Shown here one piece after another: positions 25,684-35,110 of a stretch of 64,000 nt of DNA. The DNA is from Chryseobacterium indologenes. Its GTDB lineage: Bacteria > Bacteroidota > Bacteroidia > Flavobacteriales > Weeksellaceae. Under the pieces are notes generated by a model, which worked only from the letters and a program-made list of their open reading frames with translations, did no database searches and had not been told where the DNA came from. The position numbers and the translations under genes are program-made. The stretch's first letter is position 1; every line of letters begins with the position of its first letter. The DNA lies in NCBI GenBank assembly GCA_001013295.1, contig LAZY01000012.1:1-64000 (forward strand), written 5' to 3'.

Positions 25684-27531
25684 CTATTTTTTTATAAATT
25701 TCGTGGATATTTCCAAGCTTTTTATGGTTACAATATAATCGCCTGGTTGAAGATTCGAAACATTAATCTGACTTTTTCCGTTACCTACTACTGCATCCAT
25801 CACTTTTCGGCCTTCCATATTGTAAATTTCCGCTTTTTCTTCTTTACTTCCCTTCAATGGTACATATAAGAAATCTGACGTTGGATTAGGATAAACCGAA
25901 ACGGGCTGTTCTTTCATAATTTCTTTTGTACTTAACCCCAGACATTCATAGGCAGGAAGTGCATATCCGGCTGCATTAAATTCTTGAGTAATTGTATTAA
26001 TATCATTGCAGGTAAATCCAAACTGTCCAAGCATATCAATGGCAGCCTGCCGTACGGCAACAGCAGCATTCTTTTGGTTAGTAGTTGATGTTGTTAAGTC
26101 CAACCCTTCTAAAAACGCCCTGTCCGTTTTTTCTTTCCCTATTTTGTCATAGATTCTCATCAGAGCTGATGCCCAAATCTGGCCTTTGGTATGGATCGCT
26201 CCGGAGCCGGGGTACAAGACTGTATAATTGGTAATTCTTCCGTTCCATATATCATTATGCCCATCCCAGCTGAACATCCAATTGTATTGAGGAGTTGAGG
26301 AAGGCCATTGATTCAGGCTTCTGCTATAGGATTGTGCCCAATAATCACCAGAGCCTTCGCTTAACCCATCAGCATTGGACACTCCACCGGACAGCCAGTG
26401 ATGAATTCCATGTCCTAATTCGTGCAGGATTACATCAGCATCTTCCGCATCATCTACTCCTCCCTGTCCAAACTCTAAGGTTCCTGCTGTAGTATATTGT
26501 GAATTATCGTCTCCATTAAGTGCATGCGGGTCATAAATAACGGCTCCCCCATTGGTTGTCGGTTTACATACAATTCCTAATGTCTCGTTGATATATCTTA
26601 AGCTCTTATCTATGTGCCAGAAAGCATTGACAGCCTCAAATCCCAGCTCACTTCTATTGAACAGAAACTGGTTAGTAGCCTGTGTAAAAAGCCCTGTACT
26701 TGGCGCACTGATATTTCTTATTTCTACATAAGCGTTTTTCAGTTTGTAAACATTATTGGCAAATTCTATATCTGATAATGTCACCAGACTTCTTGCGTTA
26801 TCTAAACTGGCATTTGTAGCATCATTACCATCTACATAGCTGCCCCCATATGTTGATCCGGTTTTTGACAGTGGATCGGGATCGTATACATAACCGGAAC
26901 CTGAAGCTTTAAAACCTACTGTTTTATTGAGCTTTTTTGTTTTCTTTTTTGAAGATTGAGCGTCTTCATCTTGATGTCTGTGATATAAGGCAATGTCTTT
27001 AACACTTATGATCTCTCCTGTTTTGGCATTAACAATTGTCTCCCAGCTTCCAGAACGCTCATACGAATTGATAACAATTCTATACACAAGTTTTGTATCT
27101 CCCTCGTCTGTCAAATAAACAAACAGTTTATTCTCCTGATAAGTAATTTCTCCCTGTGATTTGGAAGCTGTATATGCCTTTTTAAAAGCATCTGATGCAG
27201 AAACAGAAGGTACAGTATTTATTTCTTTCAGGTTTTTCTTAAAACTTTCAGAAGAAGTATAGCTTATTTTACCTTCTTTATTAAAATGAACCAGAATTTC
27301 CGACTGGAAAACGGGAACATCTTTTATAAACTGTTGATAGCGAAGCGTTTCTCCGGTATTACCTTTACGTACAGAATGTAAGCTAAGCTTACTGAAATTC
27401 TGAATCCCCAGATTCCTTGAATTTTCTTTGATCCATCGGCTTGCAGGCGCTTCGAAAGATGATTCCTGAGCCATTAATCCAGTGCAGCACAGAACGCTGC
27501 CTAAAATTAGCGAAGTAATTTTTAGTTTCAT
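25684..27531 (-). CDS. secreted M4/M36-like zinc metalloprotease with T9SS tag
   Basis: This 615-residue protein has a signal peptide (MKLKITSLILGSVLCCTGLMAQ), then FTP/PepSY-like pro-domain regions (about 35-180). The catalytic domain has HELGHGIHH with His370, Glu371 and His374, and the third zinc ligand in SEGSGDYWA (Glu392), an arrangement found in gluzincins of the M4/M36 type. The sorting domain starts VSVYPNPTSDFLYV and ends STKFIKK. It would be secreted as a zymogen and digest extracellular protein. It is the second T9SS metalloprotease in the window, of a different clan from the one at 3.4 kb. Confidence 0.9.
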   Translation of the reverse strand: MKLKITSLILGSVLCCTGLMAQESSFEAPASRWIKENSRNLGIQNFSKLSLHSVRKGNTGETLRYQQFIKDVPVFQSEILVHFNKEGKISYTSSESFKKNLKEINTVPSVSASDAFKKAYTASKSQGEITYQENKLFVYLTDEGDTKLVYRIVINSYERSGSWETIVNAKTGEIISVKDIALYHRHQDEDAQSSKKKTKKLNKTVGFKASGSGYVYDPDPLSKTGSTYGGSYVDGNDATNASLDNARSLVTLSDIEFANNVYKLKNAYVEIRNISAPSTGLFTQATNQFLFNRSELGFEAVNAFWHIDKSLRYINETLGIVCKPTTNGGAVIYDPHALNGDDNSQYTTAGTLEFGQGGVDDAEDADVILHELGHGIHHWLSGGVSNADGLSEGSGDYWAQSYSRSLNQWPSSTPQYNWMFSWDGHNDIWNGRITNYTVLYPGSGAIHTKGQIWASALMRIYDKIGKEKTDRAFLEGLDLTTSTTNQKNAAVAVRQAAIDMLGQFGFTCNDINTITQEFNAAGYALPAYECLGLSTKEIMKEQPVSVYPNPTSDFLYVPLKGSKEEKAEIYNMEGRKVMDAVVGNGKSQINVSNLQPGDYIVTIKSLEISTKFIKK

Positions 27532-27636
27532 ATAATGTTTTTAGTGGTTTCTTTACGAAAATAATAAATATTTTTAAATTTTAACCTTTTAAAAATAAAA
27601 AAAACATTATAAAAGTTTGATAAATAATTTTATAAA

Positions 27637-27670
27637 AAAACCGCTTCATAAAGAATGAAGCAGTTTTTTA
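27637..27670 (-). terminator. terminator of clpS
   Basis: The stem aaaccgcttcat-aaaga-atgaagcagttt is flanked by A and T runs, directly past the clpS stop. Confidence 0.75.
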
Positions 27671-27671
27671 T

Positions 27672-27977
27672 TTATACGATTTCGCTTGTTAGCTCACGCG
27701 AAAGTAATTTTTCATGCATAGGCTTCAAAATATCTAATGAGCCTGTTTTTACGGTACATTTGCCTTTGTAATGGACAAGAATTGTACATTGCTCTGCCTG
27801 TTCCAGGGTGTGCTTGCAGATCTCGATCAGACAATCGATCACATAATCGAATGTGTGTACATCATCGTTATGAAGCACAAGCTTATAGACTTCATCCGTA
27901 TCATCCAGTACAAGAACTTCTTCTTCGTACTGACGCTTCGGGTTTTCGTAATCTTGTATGGTATTATAAAAATTCAT
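27672..27977 (-). CDS. clpS: ATP-dependent Clp protease adaptor ClpS
   Basis: This 101-residue adaptor delivers N-degron substrates to ClpA/ClpC. The core VLHNDDVHTFDYVIDCLIEICKHTLEQAEQCTILVHYKGKC contains the NDD segment and aromatic pocket residues of ClpS. The length and its start after an acidic N-terminal arm are normal. The CNNM/CorC gene lies 14 bases upstream on the same strand, so the two are likely co-transcribed. Confidence 0.93.
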   Translation of the reverse strand: MNFYNTIQDYENPKRQYEEEVLVLDDTDEVYKLVLHNDDVHTFDYVIDCLIEICKHTLEQAEQCTILVHYKGKCTVKTGSLDILKPMHEKLLSRELTSEIV

Positions 27978-27991
27978 TGTAAACTGTTATT

Positions 27992-29350
27992 TTAAACTTC
28001 GCCAATTTTATCAGCTAGATTATCAATAGCATTAGGTTCCTGGTATATCAGCTCCACAAGCTCTACACTTTTATTATTCATTTTCAGAATTTTGAAGTGG
28101 TAATTGTCAAGATCAAACTCCTGATTTTCCTCCGGAATTTCTTCCAGCTCATACAAGATAAATCCTGCTAATGAATTATACTCACTTTCTTCGGAAAGTG
28201 GCAGCTTTTTAGGCAGAAACTCGTTGATTTCATCAAGAGGCTGTGTAGCCTGTACCCAATAGGTGTTTTCAGCGATTTTATCTACTATTTTTTCCTCGTC
28301 GTCTTCCTCATCCTGAATCTCTCCTACCAATTCTTCCAGAATATCTTCAAGGGTAATGATCCCTTCTGTTCCTCCAAATTCATCGATAACGATAGCGATA
28401 TGCTGTTTTTTCAACTGGAAAGTTTTCAACAGATCTGAAACTTTTTTGCTTTCCACTACGAAAAATGCATCACGCATCAGGTCCTTAAGGTCTTCATGAT
28501 CCAGATCTCCTTTTCTTTTAACAAATTCTCTGATAATTTCCTTGGTATAGAAAATCCCTATCACATTGTCAATAGAATCAATATAAACAGGAATACGGGA
28601 ATATCCGCTGTCCATAATCTTATTGATAATATCGTTGACATCTTCTTCAAAGTCGATAGAGGTAATATTCTGTCTTGGTACCATGATCTGCTTGGCAGAG
28701 TGATCTGTAAAGTCAAAAGCATTTTTGATGATCTCATAGTTCTCTTCTTCAATCTCCCCACTGTCTGCACTCTGCTTTACCAAAAGCTGCAATTCTTCTG
28801 TGGAGTGAATTTCCTGCTCTGAAGCCGGATGAATTTTGATTAGTCTTAAAAAACCATTAGACATAGAGTTCATCAACCAGATAAACGGTTTGAAAATCGT
28901 GTAAAATACTCTCAACGGAACCGCTGTTGCCATTGTTGTTGCTTCAGACTTTCTGATAGCAATTGATTTTGGGATAAGCTCACCAAATACAATATGCATA
29001 ATGGTAATCAATACAAAACTGATCACCAGCGATACTGAAGTAATAGTAGCCTGGCTCATATCCATACTGAGCGAGTGGAAAATATTCTCTACGATATGAT
29101 GCAGGGCACTTTCTCCTACCCAACCCAGGGCAAGGGATGCTAATGTAATTCCTAATTGTGTAGCGGAAAGATATTCATCCAGATGTTTGATGATGTGCTC
29201 TGCCTGCTTAGCCATAGAATCGCCTTCTGCGGCTTTGATTTGAATTTGAGAGTAACGAACTTTAACAATTGAAAATTCTGCGGCTACGAAGAAGCCATTT
29301 AGTAAAACAAGAAATAAGGCCAGCAAAAGCCTGACTATGTCCGAGTCCAT
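27992..29350 (-). CDS. hemolysin C/CorC-like CNNM-family membrane protein
   Basis: The 452-residue protein has three parts. A DUF21/CNNM membrane domain (about 1-195) starts VRLLLALFLVLLNGFFVAAEFSIVKVR. A CBS-domain pair (about 210-335) carries MVPRQNITSID and IDEFGGTEGIITLEDILEELVGEI. The C-terminal part is a CorC/HlyC domain. Relatives handle Mg2+ or other divalent cations, with the CBS pair sensing nucleotide or Mg2+. The older name hemolysin is misleading. It precedes clpS by 14 bases. Confidence 0.9.
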   Translation of the reverse strand: MDSDIVRLLLALFLVLLNGFFVAAEFSIVKVRYSQIQIKAAEGDSMAKQAEHIIKHLDEYLSATQLGITLASLALGWVGESALHHIVENIFHSLSMDMSQATITSVSLVISFVLITIMHIVFGELIPKSIAIRKSEATTMATAVPLRVFYTIFKPFIWLMNSMSNGFLRLIKIHPASEQEIHSTEELQLLVKQSADSGEIEEENYEIIKNAFDFTDHSAKQIMVPRQNITSIDFEEDVNDIINKIMDSGYSRIPVYIDSIDNVIGIFYTKEIIREFVKRKGDLDHEDLKDLMRDAFFVVESKKVSDLLKTFQLKKQHIAIVIDEFGGTEGIITLEDILEELVGEIQDEEDDEEKIVDKIAENTYWVQATQPLDEINEFLPKKLPLSEESEYNSLAGFILYELEEIPEENQEFDLDNYHFKILKMNNKSVELVELIYQEPNAIDNLADKIGEV

Positions 29351-29574
29351 TTAGAAGTTGTATAAATTTTATTAGGTACAAAGATATGTAAAATAAAAAT
29401 AACCTGACCGCGGGATAAGTTATTTCAATGAAGGATTTTTTTTGAGCAAAATGTGACTCTTATAAATACAGCTATTTTTCAACAAAAAGAATAATTGGAT
29501 CATCTATTCATTTTCAACGAGAAACAGGTTTTTTAAGCCTTAAAAATTCGTTTTTAACTTTTTTCAAATAAAAA

Positions 29575-29599
29575 AAGCACCGATGGTATCGATGCTTTT
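29575..29599 (-). terminator. terminator of the ATP synthase operon
   Basis: The stem aaaagcaccgat-ggt-atcgatgctttt reads into Ts on the minus strand, about 25 bases past the atpG stop. Confidence 0.8.
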
Positions 29600-29621
29600 G
29601 ATTGTATATTAAAATAATTCT

Positions 29622-30485
29622 TTACGAATTTTTTAAAGCTTCTGCTCCGGAAACAATTTCCAAGATTTCGTTGGTAATTGCAGCCTGTCTAGCTTTGTTG
29701 TAGAAGATCTTAAGTTCATTTCTCAAGGCTTCTGCGTTATCTGTAGCTTTATGCATTGCAGTCATTCTCGCTCCGTGTTCAGATGCAACTGAATCTAAGA
29801 TGGCTTTGAAAACCTGAGTTTTAATAGACTTAGGGATCAAATTATCCAAGATCTCTGCTCTGTTGGGTTCGAAGATATAATCTGTTTCAACCTGCGGCTC
29901 TGTAGTTTCAGGCATTGAGATTGGAAGAAGTTGTTCTGTAGTTACTTCCTGAGTGGCAGCATTAACGAATTTGTTATAAATAACATAAACTTCGTCAAAT
30001 TTACCTTCTTTGAAGCTTGTCATTACCCCTTCAGTAATATGAGCAACTGCATCAAAGTTCAGGTTCTCGTAAACAGAACTTCCATTAGCATATACTGAAC
30101 GATTTCTTCTTACAGCATCATATACTTTTTTACCTACAGGAAGAACTTCAATCTCATACTGAGAGTTGTTCTGGAACTGCTGGTTAAGCTCTTTTACGAT
30201 TGAAGAGTTAAAAGCTCCCGCAAGACCTCTGTTTGAAGTAACAGCGATGAAAAGTATTCTTTTAACCTCTCTTTTCTGAGCATATACAGAAACCTGGTCA
30301 GGATCAGAACTAGAATTTACATTCTGGATAAGCTCCTGTAATTTTTCAGAATAAGGTCTCAACATTACGATTGCGTCCTGTGCTTTTTTAAGTTTCGCAG
30401 CGGAAACCATTTTCATAGCACGTGTAATCTGCATCGTAGATGAAATTGACGTAATTCTGCCTCGTATTTCTTTTAAGTTTGCCAT
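29622..30485 (-). CDS. atpG: ATP synthase F1 gamma subunit
   Basis: This 287-residue subunit forms the central rotor stalk. The N-terminal helix MANLKEIRGRITSISSTMQITRAMKMVSAAKLKKAQ and the C-terminal helix ARMTAMHKATDNAEALRNELKIFYNKARQAAITNEILEI are the two coiled-coil strands of gamma. FIAVTSNRGLAGAFNSSI marks the globular part. It is the last gene of the operon. A gap of 77 bases with repeated TTTAAGG motifs separates it from atpA, unlike the tighter spacing upstream. Confidence 0.96.
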   Translation of the reverse strand: MANLKEIRGRITSISSTMQITRAMKMVSAAKLKKAQDAIVMLRPYSEKLQELIQNVNSSSDPDQVSVYAQKREVKRILFIAVTSNRGLAGAFNSSIVKELNQQFQNNSQYEIEVLPVGKKVYDAVRRNRSVYANGSSVYENLNFDAVAHITEGVMTSFKEGKFDEVYVIYNKFVNAATQEVTTEQLLPISMPETTEPQVETDYIFEPNRAEILDNLIPKSIKTQVFKAILDSVASEHGARMTAMHKATDNAEALRNELKIFYNKARQAAITNEILEIVSGAEALKNS

Positions 30486-30498
30486 TAATTTGGGTTCA

Positions 30499-30551
30499 AA
30501 GTTTAAGGTCTAAAGTTTAAGGCTTAAAACACTATATTTTAAACCTTAAAC
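30499..30551. repeat. small direct and inverted repeats between atpA and atpG
   Basis: AAGTTTAAGG occurs twice in tandem (30499-30508 and 30513-30522), and its inverse CCTTAAAC occurs at 30544-30551. The second direct copy and the inverse can form an 8-bp stem. The effect on atpG expression is unknown. Confidence 0.6.
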
Positions 30552-30562
30552 ATTGAATTTTA

Positions 30563-32140
30563 TTAGTTGTATTTAGAAGCTAAATCGTTAGCTGCCTGCT
30601 TAAGAACACCTGTAATATCGTTATCGATTTTTCCAGCTTTGATAGCAGCCATTGTATCTGGGTGCTTAGATCTTAGGAACTCGATATATTCGTGTTGGAA
30701 TTCTTTAATCTTGTTCAATGGAACGTTTCTCATTAAGTTTTCTGTTCCAGCGTATACGATCGCTACCTGACTTTCTACAGGAAGTGGTGCATTTACCGGC
30801 TGCTTAAGGATCTCTACGTTTCTTTCTCCTTTAGAGATTACTGCTAAAGTAGAAGCATCAAGGTCAGAACCGAATTTAGCAAACGCTTCTAGTTCTTTAT
30901 ATTGAGCCTGGTCTAGTTTAAGAGTACCAGAAACTTTTTTCATTGATTTGATCTGAGCATTACCTCCTACCCTTGATACAGAGATACCTACGTTGATCGC
31001 TGGACGAACCCCTGAGTTGAATAGATCAGACTCCAAGAAGATCTGTCCGTCTGTAATAGAGATTACGTTTGTAGGGATATATGCAGAAACGTCACCCGCC
31101 TGAGTTTCGATGATTGGAAGAGCAGTTAATGAACCACCTCCTTTCACGATTGGCTTAAGAGACTCTGGTAAGTCATTCATTTGCTTAGCAATTTCGTCAT
31201 CAGCGATTACTTTTGCAGCTCTTTCCAATAGTCTTGAGTGAAGATAGAAAACGTCTCCAGGATAAGCTTCACGGCCCGGTGGTCTTCTTAATAGTAGAGA
31301 AAGCTCACGGTAAGCAACAGCTTGTTTAGATAAATCATCATAAACGATCAATGCTGGTCTACCAGTATCTCTGAAGAACTCACCGATAGAAGCTCCTGCC
31401 ATTGCAGAGTATACCTGCATTGGAACTGGATCTGATGCGTTAGCTGCAACGATTACAGTATACGCTAAAGCTCCTTTATCAGAAAGTGTTTTAACAATTT
31501 GTGCTACAGTAGAAGCTTTCTGACCGATAGCAACATATATACAATATACTGGTTTACCAGCATCATAGAATTCTTTTTGGTTGATGATCGTATCGATCGC
31601 AACAGTAGTTTTACCCGTTTGTCTGTCACCGATGATAAGCTCTCTCTGACCTCTTCCTACAGGAATCATCGCATCAATTGCAACGATACCAGATTGTAAA
31701 GGCTCAGTTACCGGTTGTCTGAAGATAACTCCAGGAGCTTTTCTTTCTAATGGCATTTCGTATAAATCTCCTGTGATAGGACCTTTACCATCGATAGGGT
31801 TACCAAGAGTATCTACTACTCTTCCTAACATTCCTTCTCCTACTTTGATAGAAGAGATTCTGTTTGTTCTTCTTACTGTATCCCCTTCTTTTACTAATTT
31901 ACTTTCTCCAAGTAGAGCAACACCTACGTTGTCTTCTTCAAGGTTAAGTACAATACCTTCTACATCACTAGAAAATTTCACCAACTCTCCGTATTGTACG
32001 TTTTCTAACCCGTATACACGAGCAATACCATCACCGATGGTTAAAACTGTACCTACTTCCTCAACGTTTGATTGAGTATCGAAGTTGGCCAATTGCTGTT
32101 TTAAGATCGCAGATACTTCTGCCGGATTTATTTCTGCCAT
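30563..32140 (-). CDS. atpA: ATP synthase F1 alpha subunit
   Basis: The protein is 525 residues. The Walker A motif GDRQTGKT lies at 171-178. [48 protein letters not shown] is the alpha-type block with the arginine finger region in [14 protein letters not shown]. It binds non-catalytic nucleotide in the F1 head. It sits 16 bases downstream of atpH. The partner atpD is not in this operon. Confidence 0.98.
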   Translation of the reverse strand: MAEINPAEVSAILKQQLANFDTQSNVEEVGTVLTIGDGIARVYGLENVQYGELVKFSSDVEGIVLNLEEDNVGVALLGESKLVKEGDTVRRTNRISSIKVGEGMLGRVVDTLGNPIDGKGPITGDLYEMPLERKAPGVIFRQPVTEPLQSGIVAIDAMIPVGRGQRELIIGDRQTGKTTVAIDTIINQKEFYDAGKPVYCIYVAIGQKASTVAQIVKTLSDKGALAYTVIVAANASDPVPMQVYSAMAGASIGEFFRDTGRPALIVYDDLSKQAVAYRELSLLLRRPPGREAYPGDVFYLHSRLLERAAKVIADDEIAKQMNDLPESLKPIVKGGGSLTALPIIETQAGDVSAYIPTNVISITDGQIFLESDLFNSGVRPAINVGISVSRVGGNAQIKSMKKVSGTLKLDQAQYKELEAFAKFGSDLDASTLAVISKGERNVEILKQPVNAPLPVESQVAIVYAGTENLMRNVPLNKIKEFQHEYIEFLRSKHPDTMAAIKAGKIDNDITGVLKQAANDLASKYN

Positions 32141-32156
32141 TGTATGGTTGTTTTTC

Positions 32157-32696
32157 TTAATTTAATTGGAAATCTTTTTTAACTTGGTTCAATTTAGTCT
32201 TCACAGACGCGTCTACCTGCTGGTCTCCTACTCTTAGGATATATCCACCTAAAATATCCTGGTTGATGATCAGTTTCAAATCGAAGTTTGAATTGGCATT
32301 TACCAAGTTGGTAGATCTTAGGATGTGATCAATATTCTCTTTGGAAAGCTGAGTTGCTGTCGTCAACGTTACTCTTTGTACTCCGTTGATGTCCTCAACT
32401 TTGTTGATGAATTCCTGAGCGATATTTTTCAATTGGTTCTCACGACCGTGCTTAATAACCAATCTGATCAAATTCTGGGAAGATGCTGATAAACCTTTGA
32501 AAATCTCGTTTGCTACCTCTATTTTCTTTTTTGCATCAATGTAAGGGGTAAGGAAGAATTTGTTCAAATCTTTAGATTCAATCATAATCTTCACTACATC
32601 TTTCATTTCAGAAAACACGGCAGCTGTTTGACCTGATTCATTAGTAAAATCAAGTAAACCCTGTGCGTATCTTTTCGCTACTTTAGATGTAAGCAT
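32157..32696 (-). CDS. atpH: ATP synthase F1 delta subunit
   Basis: This 179-residue subunit (OSCP type) connects the F1 head with the peripheral stalk. The opening [13 protein letters not shown] and the closing [28 protein letters not shown] are the conserved delta elements. Only 2 bases separate it from the atpF stop, so the two are tightly coupled. Confidence 0.95.
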   Translation of the reverse strand: MLTSKVAKRYAQGLLDFTNESGQTAAVFSEMKDVVKIMIESKDLNKFFLTPYIDAKKKIEVANEIFKGLSASSQNLIRLVIKHGRENQLKNIAQEFINKVEDINGVQRVTLTTATQLSKENIDHILRSTNLVNANSNFDLKLIINQDILGGYILRVGDQQVDASVKTKLNQVKKDFQLN

Positions 32697-32698
32697 TC

Positions 32699-33193
32699 TT
32701 AGTTAAGGTTAGATTTGTTGATATAATTTTGTACTAATTCGTTTTGAGCCTCAGTGTTATCTAACTTTTGTTTCAAGATAGATTCTGCAATGTTTACAGA
32801 TAAAGCACCGATTTGAGTTTTGATGTCTGCCATTGCAGCATTTTTCTCAGCGTTGATTGTTTGCTTAGCAGCTTCGATAAGTTTGTCTCCTTCCGCTTTA
32901 GCAACATCTTTAGCTTCACCTACGATTCTGTCTTTAATTTCTCTAGCTTCTTTAAGGATAGCATCTCTTTCAATTTTAGCTTCACGAATGATTCTTTCGT
33001 TGTCAGCTTTAAGATCTTCCATCTCTTTTTTAGCCAATTTAGCTTGGTTCAATGCATCAACGATAGAAGTTTCTCTTTCGTTCACAGCATTTACGATTGG
33101 TTTCCAAGCGAATTTAGCGAGAAGAAACAATAGGATAACAAAAGTAAGGGTCATCCAAAACAAAAGTCCAATTCCAGGTTCAATAATTCCCAT
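32699..33193 (-). CDS. atpF: ATP synthase Fo subunit b
   Basis: The 164-residue protein has one membrane span near the N-terminus (GIGLLFWMTLTFVILLFLLAKFAW, about 7-30) followed by a long charged helix with heptad-like Ala/Lys/Glu composition. This is the usual form of the peripheral stalk subunit. It follows atpE after about 100 bases that include a hairpin, then runs straight into atpH. Confidence 0.95.
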   Translation of the reverse strand: MGIIEPGIGLLFWMTLTFVILLFLLAKFAWKPIVNAVNERETSIVDALNQAKLAKKEMEDLKADNERIIREAKIERDAILKEAREIKDRIVGEAKDVAKAEGDKLIEAAKQTINAEKNAAMADIKTQIGALSVNIAESILKQKLDNTEAQNELVQNYINKSNLN

Positions 33194-33235
33194 ATCTGTA
33201 AATTCTTTTTTTAAATGTTATTTTATGGATCGTTT

Positions 33236-33278
33236 TTTTAAAAAACTCTTAGCAGCAGCCAACCGCTTTACTGCTAAG
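33236..33278 (-). promoter_or_regulatory. hairpin between atpE and atpF (candidate attenuator or 3' stabiliser)
   Basis: The 9-bp perfect stem tcttagcag / ctgctaaga (33246-33278) has a 15-base loop and is followed on the minus strand by GTTTTT. It sits 20 bases past the atpE stop. A hairpin here could end a share of transcripts or protect the atpE 3' end, raising c-subunit output. This is inferred from position and structure only. Confidence 0.55.
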
Positions 33279-33297
33279 AATGTTTTTTGAGGATAGA

Positions 33298-33516
33298 TTA
33301 CTTGATGAAAGCACCAAAGATGATCGCGATAAGACCAGCACCTTCAATAAGACCAGCAGCGATAAGCATTGCTCCTTGAATCTTACCAGCTTGCTCTGGC
33401 TGTCTAGCGATAGCGTCCATTGCATGACCACCGATTTTACCGATACCTAGACCTACACCTAGTACTGCTAAACCGATACCTACGTAAACTAAACCTGTTC
33501 CTGTTGATAAATCCAT
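33298..33516 (-). CDS. atpE: ATP synthase Fo subunit c
   Basis: The protein is 72 residues with two membrane helices joined by the polar loop ARQPEQ (38-42). The ion-binding carboxylate is Glu58 in LIEGAGL. The sodium-type pattern (Gln in helix 1 and Ser/Thr after the Glu) is not present, so proton coupling is inferred. It lies between atpB (51-base gap) and a hairpin before atpF. Confidence 0.96.
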   Translation of the reverse strand: MDLSTGTGLVYVGIGLAVLGVGLGIGKIGGHAMDAIARQPEQAGKIQGAMLIAAGLIEGAGLIAIIFGAFIK

Positions 33517-33567
33517 AATAAATAAATTATATTAGTTAAAAAATTATTTTTAAATTCTTTCTATTAA

Positions 33568-34695
33568 TTAGTGAGCGTGCTCTTCATGACCGTGCTCATG
33601 TTCATGTTCTGCAACTGCGATACCAATAAATAAGGCAGATAATACAGTAAAGATGTAAGCCTGTAGCGCTGCAACCAATAGTTCCAATACTGAAACGAAT
33701 AATGCTAATGGTACAGATGCAAATCCTAACAATGGAGACTTGAAGATGAAGATCAATGAGATGATCGCCAGGATCATAATGTGTCCCGCAGTGATGTTAG
33801 CAAAAAGTCGCATCATTAAAGCGAAAGGCTTTGTAAAGATTCCGATGATCTCGATTGGAACCATGATTGGGTACAATAAGATCGGAACCGGCGGCATAAA
33901 GATGTGTTTCCAGTAATCTTTATTCGCACTGAATAATGTAATTAATAAGGTAATGATAGCCAAAACTGCTGTAATTGCAATGTTACCTGTAAGGTTTGCC
34001 CCGAAAGGAAAGAAAGGAATCAATCCAAAAAGGTTGTTAACCCAGATAAAGAAAAATGCTGTTAATAAATAAGGCATATATCTTTTATATTTAACAGATC
34101 CGATATTCGGGATAGCCACTTCGTCTCTGATAAATACAATTACCGGTTCCAACACTTTTCCAAGTCCTTTTGGAAGTTGTGATGTTTTATAGTTTCTTGC
34201 CATTCCTATGAACACTACTGCCATAAAAATTACTGACAAGAACATTGAAGCTGCGTTTTTTGTAATTGAAAGATCAAAAAACACTTCGTTTGATTTTTGT
34301 TTTCCACTGATGATTGAGAACAATGTAGCTTTTTCAACACCTTTAGTAGAAACTACCTGACCCTCTTCTAAAGTATACCCATCGTGTTCATGTCCGTGAG
34401 CAATACTGCTTGAAAGGAAAGTGTGCCACCCTTGGTTATCCTTAATAATAACAGGCAAAGGGATAGAAACGTGATGCTCTTCACCACTGTCATCTTTTGA
34501 AGTCCATAAATGCCATTCATTAGAATCACCGATGTGCTCCATGATCACTTTAGTCGCATTGAAGCCTTTTTCTGCTTCTTTATGCTCTACTTTTTCAGCT
34601 ACTTTTTCCCCTTCAGTTTCGTGCTGTGCAGCAGCTAAACTGCTAATAAACACAAACAAAAACGCGAAAAATAACGAAGAAATTTTTCTGTTCAT
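33568..34695 (-). CDS. atpB: ATP synthase Fo subunit a, with long N-terminal extension
   Basis: The 375-residue protein is about 100 residues longer than the usual a subunit. It starts with an apparent signal sequence (MNRKISSLFFAFLFVFISSLAAAQ), then about 130 hydrophilic residues before the conserved membrane part. The essential arginine lies in FALMMRLFANITAGH and the last helices in LELLVAALQAYIFTVLSALFIGIAV. The tail EHEHEHGHEEHAH is His/Glu-rich. Long a subunits occur in Bacteroidota, so this is probably genuine and not a fusion. It is the first gene of the operon and has its own promoter. Confidence 0.95.
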   Translation of the reverse strand: MNRKISSLFFAFLFVFISSLAAAQHETEGEKVAEKVEHKEAEKGFNATKVIMEHIGDSNEWHLWTSKDDSGEEHHVSIPLPVIIKDNQGWHTFLSSSIAHGHEHDGYTLEEGQVVSTKGVEKATLFSIISGKQKSNEVFFDLSITKNAASMFLSVIFMAVVFIGMARNYKTSQLPKGLGKVLEPVIVFIRDEVAIPNIGSVKYKRYMPYLLTAFFFIWVNNLFGLIPFFPFGANLTGNIAITAVLAIITLLITLFSANKDYWKHIFMPPVPILLYPIMVPIEIIGIFTKPFALMMRLFANITAGHIMILAIISLIFIFKSPLLGFASVPLALFVSVLELLVAALQAYIFTVLSALFIGIAVAEHEHEHGHEEHAH

Positions 34696-34715
34696 ATCTC
34701 TTTTTTAATCGTGTG

Positions 34716-34746
34716 CAAATATATCGATTTTATTAAACTTTACCAA
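34716..34746 (-). promoter_or_regulatory. promoter of the atp operon
   Basis: On the minus strand a TTG (34746-34744), a 20-base spacer and TATATTTG (34723-34716) match the Bacteroidota sigma-A form TTTG/TTG-N(17-23)-TAnnTTTG. The site lies about 21 bases upstream of the atpB start codon. Confidence 0.7.
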
Positions 34747-34777
34747 TATTAAAAATTGATTTTTATCATCAAAAAAA

Positions 34778-35047
34778 TCAAGATTTATTAATGAGTTTTA
34801 TTATAAGTAAATAGATAAGGAATGACGCTATAACAAAGCATGCGAGCAAAAACAGAAAATTTTCTTTTGTTTTTTCAATAATCAATAATGAAATCAACAT
34901 CCAGATAATGTCTTTGGGGATATTCACAGTGAGAAACTTAAGAGCCGCATCCTCTCTCTTATACAAAAACTTTTTAAATATTATATAGACTGCTGCATTG
35001 AGAACCACGGCCAGCATTATAATAATAAAAATATCAGGAAAATTCAT
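34778..35047 (-). CDS. small membrane protein upstream of the atp operon (AtpI-position)
   Basis: This 89-residue protein has three or possibly four hydrophobic segments (IFIIIMLAVVLNAAVYIIF, DIIWMLISLLII, FLFLLACFVIASFLIYLLII). It lies directly upstream of atpB on the same strand, the position held by AtpI/AtpZ-like assembly proteins in many bacteria. The sequence shows no clear AtpI signature, so the role is inferred from position. The atpB promoter lies between the two genes. Confidence 0.65.
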   Translation of the reverse strand: MNFPDIFIIIMLAVVLNAAVYIIFKKFLYKREDAALKFLTVNIPKDIIWMLISLLIIEKTKENFLFLLACFVIASFLIYLLIIKLINKS

Positions 35048-35110
35048 GCTGCAAAAATAGGATTATAATTTTTGAAACAAAAAAATTCTTGTATATGTAT
35101 ATTATATAAG

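Noticed and set aside
27992..29350. Hemolysin
   Set aside because: The DUF21-CBS-CorC layout is that of CNNM-type ion transport proteins; the hemolysin label is historical.
32820..33290. Plus-strand ORF of 156 codons
   Set aside because: It is antisense to atpF and the hairpin region; the Ser/Ala/Leu repeats mirror the Ala/Lys/Glu helix of subunit b.
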